Shown here: piece by piece, positions 35,810 to 46,800 of the stretch
How positions within the stretch are numbered: position 1 is the stretch's first letter
Layout: each line of letters begins with the position of its first letter
DNA from: Vibrio pomeroyi
Lineage (GTDB): Bacteria; Pseudomonadota; Gammaproteobacteria; Enterobacterales; Vibrionaceae
Length of the DNA stretch: 64,000 nucleotides
Assembly (NCBI GenBank): GCA_041879425.1
Contig: CP090854.1
Location: 1,302,001 to 1,366,000 of the forward strand
Direction of reading: 5' to 3'
Position numbers and translations under genes: made by a program
Notes under the pieces: model-generated
Database searches by the model: none
Told to the model about the DNA's origin: nothing
What the model saw: only the letters and a program-made list of their open reading frames with translations

Positions 35810-37669
35810 TCAACCATATTTATTAATAAAAGAAATAACATGTTTATTGCTAAGTAATTCAATCTTGTCGATAGTCAGTACGCAATAGCGGTAGTTTTTG
35901 TTTTTGAAGGTGATGTTCGACTTTTCTTCTGTTGGTTCTGAAAACTTCCATATTTCAAATCCGATGTTCTTCATAAGTTTCAATGCACTTGGGTTCTTGA
36001 TGATCATGGAATACTTTTTAATCTTAGTGTTTCTTGCAAGAAGCTTCATATCGGAAATTAGATTCGCAATAGATTGTTCGCGTTTCTCTGAGTGACCGCT
36101 AACCACAATGTAATTTAAGCTCTGGTTAGAATCTAAAGAACATGCTTGCTTAATATGCAGATGCTTATTTTGGTATTGCTCGAATACCTCTTCGTTGAAG
36201 AAAAAACCTAGGCTATGACTAACAATATCGCCATTAACATCGACCAATTTTCTGCCATGCGCCTTTTTTTCACTGTAATAGAGAAACAGATCGATAGTAT
36301 CGAGGGCTGAAGGATCCACCTTTGTATATTGTGAAATCAGCTTTATTCTATCTATTACTGCTTTGTCATTCTGATCTGTCATCAATGGCATGATCTTACA
36401 GTCGCAGCCTTCCTCTATCTCCCCTTTAGTAATAGACGATATTCGGCTTTGAAACGAAAAAAACCTCTCACTAAGGAAGTCTTCAAGTAGCGCACTGTCT
36501 TCGTTATCTTCGGAATCAAAGGATTTCAACGTTGTATATAAGTCCAGACCAAGGCAGCCTAATAGCTTTAGAGCTTTGTAATTGTTTGGCTTTACTTTGC
36601 TATTTTCCCATCGATTTACCGTTACGACATCTACAGAGCTGAATTCATCATCTAAGTGATTAATGTATGCCGCAAAATCCTTTTGCGTTAACTTCAATTT
36701 CTTGCGCGCTTCGCGCAGTAATTGCGGAAATTTCATCATGGTAGAATATTCATCTTTGATTAGTGACATTACGTTCCGATTCGTCAAATAGTCTATTTTA
36801 TCCATCGTTAAGATACAGTAGCTATAATGTTTATCTTTGAATGTGATATTACATTTTTTAGCAGAGGGTTCTGAAAATTTAAACACTTCAAACCCCACGC
36901 CCTTCAAGAGTTTCATCATGTTGGGATCTTTTACTAAAACAGAATATTTTTTAATATTTTTGTTCTGAGAAAGTAACTTTATATCTGAAACTATATGCTC
37001 AATAACATGATCTTTTGTCTCTGAGTGTGAGCTTACATTAAAATAATTTATACTTTTGCTTGAATTTAAAGAGCAGGCCATTCTGAGATCTAGCTCTTGA
37101 GTTTTTAATATCTCAAATTGATGGTCTTCAAAGAAAAAGCCTACGTTGTGACTCACAATGTCGCCATCTGTATTGATGAGCTTGTGACCATGTGCTTTTT
37201 TCTCACAGTAATAGAGATATAAATCAATTTGGTCCAGTGGTGAAATGTCGACTTTTGTGAATTTAGAAAGTAGTTTGATTCTGTCGATAACGCTAGTTTC
37301 ACACGGCTCTGACATTAAAGGCTGTGACTTAAAATTGCGTTGGCCTTGTTTTTTATTGAGGCCTGCTAGAGCTGAAATTCGACTTTGAAATGAGCCATGG
37401 GATTCGTTAAAAAACGTTTCGATTAGTGTATCTTTTTGTTCGGACTTAAAGCTCTTTATTGTCTCAAACAAATCTCCGCCAAGATACTGTAAGATCTTGA
37501 GTGCTTTGTATGTACTTGGCTTTACCTTACTGTTTTCCCAACGATTTATCGTTACGACGTCAACCGCATTAAACTCATCGTCCAGCTGATTTAAGTAGGT
37601 TGCAAACTCTGTTTGCGTAAATTGAAGTTCCTTTCTGAAGTTACGTAACAACTGTGAAAACTCACTCAT
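35810..37669 (-). CDS. Duplicated XRE-type regulator (two head-to-tail copies in one chain)
   Basis: A 619-residue protein made of two similar halves, residues 1-310 and 311-619. Each half starts with a helix-turn-helix domain (FTQTEFATYLNQLDDEF, then VDVVTINRWENSKVKP; the second has LTQKDFAAYINHLDDEF, VDVVTVNRWENSKVKP) and continues with a conserved alpha/beta segment containing VIDRIKLLSKFTKVD, EKKAHGHKL, GDIVSHNVGFFF and, near the end, GFEVFKFSEP. That last part vaguely recalls a GNAT fold, but I cannot confirm it. There is no membrane segment. It is divergent from the giant repeat-protein gene and convergent with the lipoprotein pair, so it is a candidate regulator of either. Confidence 0.75.
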   Translation of the reverse strand: MSEFSQLLRNFRKELQFTQTEFATYLNQLDDEFNAVDVVTINRWENSKVKPSTYKALKILQYLGGDLFETIKSFKSEQKDTLIETFFNESHGSFQSRISALAGLNKKQGQRNFKSQPLMSEPCETSVIDRIKLLSKFTKVDISPLDQIDLYLYYCEKKAHGHKLINTDGDIVSHNVGFFFEDHQFEILKTQELDLRMACSLNSSKSINYFNVSSHSETKDHVIEHIVSDIKLLSQNKNIKKYSVLVKDPNMMKLLKGVGFEVFKFSEPSAKKCNITFKDKHYSYCILTMDKIDYLTNRNVMSLIKDEYSTMMKFPQLLREARKKLKLTQKDFAAYINHLDDEFSSVDVVTVNRWENSKVKPNNYKALKLLGCLGLDLYTTLKSFDSEDNEDSALLEDFLSERFFSFQSRISSITKGEIEEGCDCKIMPLMTDQNDKAVIDRIKLISQYTKVDPSALDTIDLFLYYSEKKAHGRKLVDVNGDIVSHSLGFFFNEEVFEQYQNKHLHIKQACSLDSNQSLNYIVVSGHSEKREQSIANLISDMKLLARNTKIKKYSMIIKNPSALKLMKNIGFEIWKFSEPTEEKSNITFKNKNYRYCVLTIDKIELLSNKHVISFINKYG

Positions 37670-37895
37670 TAAAACATTAACCTTCTGATAATTAACTCAA
37701 TGTCTCGATTCTAATTTAGACATCAGACTCTCTATTTAACATCTTCAGTAATTTGTTTTTTACGGATGTTAATTGTTTGGGTTGATTGACCTGTATGTTG
37801 CGCATGTCCCTAAAAAGGCGAAATGCCAAAATAGTGACGTCAAATCTATGGCACTCAGCCTGGAGACTTGTCAATCTACTGTGAAGTGCGCGTTA
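37670..37895. promoter_or_regulatory. Divergent promoter region between the duplicated regulator and the giant repeat-protein gene
   Basis: These 226 bp must hold both promoters. The frame of the giant gene is open back to a TTG at 37773 but that part lacks a signal peptide and ribosome site. No clear operator repeat is visible by eye. Confidence 0.45.
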
Positions 37896-40800
37896 ATGTT
37901 CAGATACAACCTTGCCTTTTTCTTATCTATTTTATTGATCCCATTCTTCGCCCAAGCTGACACTACAGGGCTAAAAATGGATCTGTCCGTAGATAGTGCA
38001 TCTTATGACAATGGACAAGAGGTGGTTTACACGCTTGTTTTAACGAATGGCTCAGACAAAGCCATTAGTGACTTTGACGTTAAAGATGATCTACTCAATA
38101 TTCTGACGACAGATGACCAAGGCAAGAGCGTTAACGCGTTTACTCAGGCTATGATCCAAGCGCATTCGACGGTGCTTTCATCAGCGGGTACGTTTAATCG
38201 TTTTGGCAACCTAGAAGCCACTGACGTGCGTGTTGCCGCTGGTGGTACGGTGACCTACACAATGTCTGCAATGGTTTCTGATGAGGCTGCGGGAACGATT
38301 GATAATTTCGCGACGGCGAGTTCTGGGTTATTGGATTCGATGGCCTCAAATACAGAATCCATTCAACGAGGCCTATATGAACACGACATTACGGTGTCAG
38401 TTAATAAGACGCACTACCAACTGAATGATGAGCTGACCTATACCATCAAGGTATCGAATACCGGTGACACTGTTATTAAGGCGATTGACGTTCAAGATGC
38501 TATTGCTGATATCAAGACGCTTAATATTGAAGGTGCACTTGAATCGGCTTTTACTGCCAACGTGAATTCGGCTTCTGTCGAAGGGGACGAAAGTGACGCC
38601 GGGACATTTAGTTCATCAGGGAATTTAGTTGTGAGTGATGCCTCGATAGATATCGGCGGATCTATTACTTACACCATCGAAGCTACCGTTGCCGACAATT
38701 TAGTCGGCGATATTGTTAATAATGATGTGACAGCTGAAACTCGTGATGCTTTGGTTTCTGCTGATGTGCTAACCACGCCGCCCGCTGCGCCAAACGTCTC
38801 TCTTACTCATACCTTAAACCAATCAGACAGTTACTTGGTTGATGACAAGTTTTCTTACACGGTGAAGGTAACCAACCAAGAAAACTCAGGCATTGCTTAT
38901 CACTACTCTGTTCAGCAGTTTTTGGAAGATCTAAAGACCGACTTAGGTAATGACATCGGGATCGACAAGAACGCTGATGACACAACTGGCAACCCGTATG
39001 AGTCTTGGACCAACCAAGTTATTACTCTAGGTTCCAACAGCCGCTCTGAATTAGCGGATAGTGGCGTTGAATCTAATAAATCGTTGGATGATGTCGTCTC
39101 AATTTATCCAGGTGAGCAAATCCTTTACTCAGTGGAGGTTGATGTAAGCCCAGTTTCCATTGGTGTCATTCCTGAAGTTGTCGCTCGGGTAGTGGATGCT
39201 GGTGGCACGGCAGGTTCTGGTGATGTGCTAACAAATCCTTTAGACACTAAAGAAGTCATCCACTCTTCATCGAGCCAAATTACTCGCAATAAGAAAACGA
39301 CTGACACTACGTATGTGCCAGGGATATCTGGTCAGAATGAAGTGGTTTACGACATTGTTGTTTCGAACAAGGATTCTGAGTTCTTCGCAAACGATATTGA
39401 AGTTGTCGATAAATTTGCATGTATTGTGACAAAGCAAACGGATGGCAGCCTGGGTTCAGCATTCTCTGAATGGAAGTTAGAGGTGAGTGATCGTAGTGGT
39501 GACGGCTCGAATTACGGTTCGTTTAACTATGGTGCGTGGACAACTGACGACATCAATCTAAAACTCGACCTCGCGCCTGAAGGTGCCGTTCATTACAAAT
39601 TGACCGCAAGAGTGGCTGACACCAGTGTGGGTCAAATTGTTGATGATGGTGCGGACGCAGGCTTGTGTTTGGGCGATAACCTAAGCGAGTCGGGTTCTGG
39701 TGTCCAAATGCCAAACTCGAAATTAAAAGTCCAAAAGGAGGTGGATTCTCGTTACTACTCAGCTGGTGGCACTCTAAATTATGACATCACGGTAGAGAAT
39801 AACGGTGATGGCTACGCGATTGATGTGCCGGTTTATGATGATTTAGTCTCTATCATGACTCAGTCTATTAACGATACGCCGACTAAAGCGTATTTGAGCT
39901 GGGTGATTACTGCGAAATCTTACGCTTCTGATGGCTCTATTTCGACAAACAGTGATCCTGGCTTTACTGGCCAAATTGAAGGTGATCAAAATAATAAAGT
40001 GATCTTAGATGAGAAGGCTAAGTTAGCCCCACACGATAAGATTGTTTATAGCATTGCAGCGGTCATAAACCCAATTGCCGATGATGAGATTCGAAATGAA
40101 GTGACGGTAGACAGCGTTCTTTATTCCGATAGAGGAGCTTATCCACGTGATTATTACCTCACTCTGGACAAGCGTGTAGATGGGCATAATGAACAAAATG
40201 CCTATACCGACACGACGACCGAAATCACCTATACGATTAAGGTGAGCAACCCGGAAGGGAATGGTTTTGCATCTAATATTAACGTTAAAGATGAAATCAG
40301 CACGATAGAGGCTGAGCTTCTTCATGAGCCGGGTGAAACCAAACCGGTATTTTCATCTTGGACGATCAGCGCTCAAAAAGAGGCAGCCTCTCCTTGGGTG
40401 CTAGCCGTAACCGACCCTGGTGACTTTTCGGATAATAATGACCTTAACGCAACGGCACAAATCCCTCCCGGCGCTTCTATCACCTACACCATTGTTGGAC
40501 AGCTTGACCGAAGTGATGACAATGAAATCCTATGGGGATCGTTCAGCAATACAGCCAAGGTAACTGGCCTAGATACCAACCTATCCGATACGGTTCACAC
40601 CTACCCAAGTGAACCTAATCTTATTGTCGATAAGACTGCTCAAAACTCTGATTTTGTGGGAGGAGAGCGTACTACCTTCGATATTTATATTTATAACCGA
40701 GGTGTTGGTTACGCAAATAATGCAACAGTAAAAGACAGTATTTCTGCACTTAACTTCTTTGATAGTTGGACTATTGTAGGTACAACGAATACGGACCAAC

Positions 40801-43800
40801 CTGGCTCGCGCTACGGTGACATCGCTGACAATACAGATATCGATACCAATGTAGATATTACCCCTGGAGGTTGGGTGCACTATGAGGTAAGTGGCGTGGT
40901 TAGGTCTGATTATGAAGAAGACCAAGTATCAAACCGTGTTGATGTTTATGACCCGATCACAGACCGTGAACACAGTTCTTCTGCGCAAATAGATAACTCG
41001 AACAGTGCCTATGACATCAACGTTTCACTGGCCAAAACGACGGATGTAGTCCGTTATACACCGGGCGAAGATCTCACTTATACCATCGTTATTGGCAACA
41101 ATAGTGATACCGAAGAAACCGATCTTACTCTGATTGATCGACTGACTCAGATTACAACGACGCTTGCGAACGATAAAGACGATGAAGCTGAAGATTTTAT
41201 CGGCCAAAATCCGTTTGAATATTGGTCGGTTGACCCAGGTACTGGAACCTTTGGTGGTGAGCAAACCACAGATGTCGAAATCCCTATTTCAATTAAAGCT
41301 AAAGAATTTGTTACCGTACGTATTAAAGCTCGCGTGAAAGACAATGCGGTATCGAATGGTGTTGTAGATAGAGACGGTGGAATTATCCGCAATGAGGCGA
41401 TACTGGTTCACAACGCCAATGCTGATTGTACTGATGATTGTGAGTTTGCGAAACGTGCAGTGGCTGAAAACCACCAAGTTCACAACAGTGGTGGCGTGGT
41501 TCGTTCAACCAATATTAATCGATATTCGCCGGGCGATGAGCTGACTTATACCATCAAGTACAATTCTCAGGATGGCCATGGTTACCGCAACAATGTTGAC
41601 GTCAATGAACTGATTAATGGTATCTCGGTTGAGCTTCAAGACGGTACGTTTGGCAATCCGTTCTTCGATGATGCGGCGGGTACGAATAAGTTTACGGTTG
41701 CCGTTGCGAAGAGCGATCCTGCAAATGCGGGAACAACCGATGGCACAAACGACGGTGATGTTAAAAACGATACCGATATCGTGACTTCCATTGATATCGA
41801 CGCAGGTGAAGACGTGACTTACACCGTTACGGGTGTCGTTAGACCTGATGCGACTGGTGATATTCATTACCGAGATACCGTAGTACTGCCCGATGATTAC
41901 CACTTGGATTTTGATAAAACAACCGATGAAGTGGTTTATGAACCAGGTAAAACGGTGACTTATCATTTAGTGGTTGAGAACGATGGTAAAGGTAACGCTC
42001 ACGACATCCCAATCGTCGACAACTTAAAAGACATCACCGTTGATCTCGTTGATGGCTCGACTGGACCTGCGTATTCAAGCTGGACAATTACCTCTATTGC
42101 TTCTGGTGCCGATTCTGATTACGTAGATGCTGGTGCGGGCGCGGGTAATGTTTATACCTCAACGGACAGCAATCTCAATCTTCAAGCAGATATTCCGATG
42201 GGGGCGACGCTTGAGTATCGAGTGGTTGCGACCATCAACGACAAAGCGAATGGCGGTATCGTGAATGTATTGACTGTCGATGGCGATACAATTTCTCACA
42301 ATATCCAACAAGAAGCGCGCAAAGTCGATTTTGAGAAGAACATCCTCGCTTACTACGATGCTGATGATAATCCAATGCCAGGGGCGACAAGTTATATGCC
42401 TGGGGGATACGTTGAGTACGAAATCTTAATCGAGAACGTCTCTAGCGCTCACGTTGATGATATGAGTTTACGTGACGACATCGACCAAATTAACACACAG
42501 TACTTTGATGGCTCTCGTGGCCCAGCCTTTGATAGCTGGACAATTGAAACCTTCTCAGACGGTTCTGGAATCTCAAACCCTGATGTTGATAACTCGATTC
42601 GAGATAACCAGCCAATTGATACACATTTTGATATCTCGGCGGATAACTTTGGTCGCTCAGGATCACTCGCATTCGTCCGTTATGTTATTAAAGCCAAGAT
42701 TAGCCCGAAAGCCGTCGGCTCATTTACTAACCGAGCTCACATGGGCGAAGACAACGGAAATGAATTTATTGCCGTTTCTCCGCCTGCGTCAATGTCAGAA
42801 CCCGAAATTGCATTCAGCAAGCAAGTATTCTCCGATTCTGGCTTATCGAGTAAGAAAGAGTATTACTCCCAAGCGTCTGGGGAAAGTGAGGTTTACTACC
42901 GCGTTCAGATTAAAAATACAGGTAACGGCACTGAGTATGGCTCTCGCCTAGAAGATACTATTTCGGCGATTGAGACACGTATTGCAGAAGATGCTTCATC
43001 AACAGGCATTGACCCCGTCGGACAGCCATTTTTGTCTGGCTGGGAAGTGAACCTAGAGAAAACGGCAGCTGCTGACTCTATTACAGATGCGGTTGACTTT
43101 GTTTCAGGCAACAATGTTGATATTGATAACGACATTGTTATCGCGCCTCAGGAAAGCCTGACTTTTATCATTCATGGTGTCATCCGTGAGGATGCGTTAG
43201 GTGAAATCCTCAACAGAGCGAGTTACGACGGTGGTGTTCGAAGTGCGAATCTACTGCCGCTTGAAAACAAGATTAGTGTTTCTAAACGTGTTGTATCGGT
43301 GAATGGTAAACCTTTCTCTGATGGCGACACTTACCTGCCGGGAGACCAAGTCGAGTATGAATTCGTCGTGGCTAACCCAGAAAATGGTTGGGCTAACGAT
43401 GTGCACATCAAAGATGTGATGAGTAACGTTCAAGTCGAAGTTATTGGCGGGGACGTAGAATCGGCGTTTGTTTCGAGCGAAATATCTCATGACGTAAGCA
43501 ATGGCATTGATGCTAACGCTGATACTTATGTTCCAGACTACAACGCTAACCACAATCTAAATATCGAAACAGATATCGCCGCAGGTGAAGTGCTCACGTT
43601 TAAAGCAACCGGCGTGATACGTGATGACGCATTGGGCACCATCAGTGCCAATCGAGTAACGGCAGACGGTGAATCTGCTACATCTGAAAAGATCCCGCCA
43701 CAAGCGGTTGAGCTCGATTACTTCAAAACCTTAGTTTATACCGATGGTGAATCTGTTGGTTGTACCGTGCCTTCGAGTGACGGAAAGGGGTGTAACTACG

Positions 43801-46800
43801 CGCCGCGTGGAGATGTCGAGTATCAAGTAACGCTTGATAATACGGGTGACAGTATTGCCAATGATGTGAGTGTTATTGATGCCATTCATGCCATTAAAAC
43901 GGAAGATGGTGATGATGCGTTCTCTGAGTGGTCTACAGCGATTGCGGAGGAACCCGCGGGTTCATATGACGTAAAGGGTGATTACAACGGAAGTGTCCCG
44001 TTAGATGCGACGGTCGACCTTCGTCCTGATGAGCGTATTGTTTTTGATGTGAAAGGCAAGGTATCAACATCAGCAACTGGCACTATCACCAATACGGCAC
44101 AGGTTAATGGCGATGACACTAACGACATCGTCTTGAACCCAGGTCGCTCGAACATTCTCGTTGATAAGTGGACCGATACACCAGAGTACGTACCGGGCGG
44201 CACGATTAACTACTACATCGATATTACCAATGATGATGTAGACACAGGCTTGTTCTCAATCCGCGACATGATCAGTGGCTTTGAAGTCGAAACTGTCGAT
44301 GGTTCGATGCAAACGGCCCTCACGCAGTGGACGGTTGATTATGAGGTTCTTGCGAACTCTGCTCCTCTAGATCCAAATGCGAACGACTTCTCAGAGCTAG
44401 ATAAATTAGTAGGGCAAAACAGCCCAGATATTAATCTGCCAGCCGAATCTCTCAAGATCTCAGGGCGCGATGACACAGGCACCGGTTTCGGTGATCAGCA
44501 TACGCTTGTCCGTATTCATATCGAAGGCAAGGTTCGTGATGACGCGATAGGTCGTTTTACCAATACCGCCTATTTGCGACATGGTTTAGACGACTCAAAG
44601 ATAATTCGTCTAAGAGAGGGGTACATTACTCCAAAATCGGGCAACTTGGTGCTAACCAAAGAAGCGACTCCGATAGCTGAACCTGATGCTAAGTACCAAC
44701 CGGGCCAACCTATCTCATACAAGATCACCATCGCGAATACAGGGGAAGGCTATCTTGTGGATCAGATCCTGACGGATCGCATCGATACCATCATGACAGA
44801 AGTAGCGAATAGCCCAGATCAAGAGCAAGCACTGACTAGCAGCTGGATCATCAGTGATGAACAACTTGATGGAAGTGGCGACCCAGCACTGAACGCTCGT
44901 AAAGATGTGTCCAATACTGATCAAGGTTACCGTGCGACTTACAGCATTCACCCTGGTGACAGCTACTCATTTGTTGTGACTAATACCGTAAACGACAAAG
45001 CCAAAGGTGAGATCACCAATGTGGTTAAAGTCGAAGGCGATGATGGTGAATACACCGCAGACGCGACTTATATTCCTGAAGATGCGCAAGTCGAAATTAC
45101 AAAAGAGGTTGATAAGGCGGAGTACCTTCCAGGAGAGACTCTGCAATATACAGTGACCGTGACAAACAACGGACTAGGCTGGGCAGAAGATGTTGCTATT
45201 GAGGATGCGCTGCAGTCTGTTGAAACCACAATTGCTGGTGGTGAGAAGTCGCAAGCCTTTGAGCCTGCTTCAATCAAAATCTCGGCTGCCTCAACAACGG
45301 GTGATACGCCAGTGCCAGTTCTAACGAGTGGCGAAGATCTTAACGAAACGTTAGATATTGCTCCTCAAGATAGCGTTGTTTTCACGATTCAGGTGACAAC
45401 TAACGCACTTGCAACGGGTGATATCACGAACTTGGCATCAGCCTCCTTCGATGGCACAACTTTTGACGATACTGCGACGAGTACACCTGTACTAGCAACG
45501 CTGTCGATCGAAAAAACAGTCGATACGCCTGCATATGAAGTGACAAAGTTAAGCCACTACGAAATCACGGTGACCAACAGCTCTGATGCTTTCGCCTCTG
45601 GTGTTCAACTGCAAGACATCATCAGCGGTATTGAAGTCGACACCACGACAGAGACAAAAGAGTCGGCATTCCTAAAGTGGGAAGTCAGCTTTGAAGCGAG
45701 TGATGACCGCACAGTGGTGAAGCCAGAGATCTTTGAGTTGAGCGAAGATATCGATGCCAACATGGATATCGCGCCACAAAGCACCGTGACGTTCCATGTT
45801 GAAGCATTGATTCGTACAACTGCTGTTGGTGATATTAGTAATACGGCGACCATCACTTATAACGGTACTCAACAAGATTCTGCGGTAGTAATGACGCCGA
45901 AAGATTCTGAGTTTGTTGCAACGAAAACCAATGTGCAGACGGAATATGTTCCGGGTGGGGAATTAGAGTTCCTGATCACTATTCAGAATACCTCAAACAA
46001 CAACATCAATGATCTCAGTGTTGTCGACGACATGAGTACGATTGAAGTTGAGTATTACGACGATACAACAGGCCCAGCCTTTGTTTCTGGCACAACTTCT
46101 ATGGTAGTGGAATCAACCACTGTGGGGACGACCGCCGAACAAATCAGTCCAACAGAATACAGTGTTGATATCGCTCCACACGGTACGGTCGTTTTCCGTT
46201 CAAAAGGTACTGTTGTGGATACAGCGACGGGACGTATCGTTAACACCGCGCAAGTCGATGGCGGGGATGTGGTCAGCCCTCCAGTTCATACTGTCGCGGC
46301 CGTTGTTCAGGCAGAGCTCTTTACCGATGCACCTTATTACGTACCGGGCGAGCAGGTTGAGTATCACTTAGTGGTGCAAAACATTGGTCGTGGTATCGCG
46401 AAAGATGTCGCGCTCTATACCCAGTTTGCTGAATCAATGGGAGACCATATTGATGGCTCACACAGTAATTCCTTTGATGAAGGGACGCTTAGTGCGACAT
46501 GGGAAGGAGCAGAGACGCAACCGGGTACCTTTGACGTTGATAGAGACTTGGCCACGGTCGTTGACATCGCACCGGGTGGCAAGATTGATTACACCTTCAT
46601 CTTGACGGTTAACGAAGACATGCTGACTAACATCGATGTTTTTGGCTATTACCTCGATTTAACAGGTAGTTCAACGGCACATACTCGTTCGAAAAACACC
46701 AAGGAATCTGATGCATCTAAACAGATAACGGGTAATCAAGTCTCAGCTTTGAATCTACCTCCAGTAGGTGCTGACCTGGTTGTTGAAAAGCGTTCTGATA

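Noticed and set aside
35810..37669. Two separate regulator genes joined by a sequencing error
   Set aside because: The junction is in frame with no stop, and an internal ATG pair at the start of the second half lacks a clear ribosome site. The fused reading is the simplest, though strain comparison would settle it.
42472..42951. Plus-strand open frame of 159 codons inside the giant repeat gene, and several long minus-strand frames there (for example 41505-41966 and 40581-40925)
   Set aside because: They are shadows of the repeat gene's codon pattern; they lack ribosome sites and the encoded frame carries continuous domain signal.
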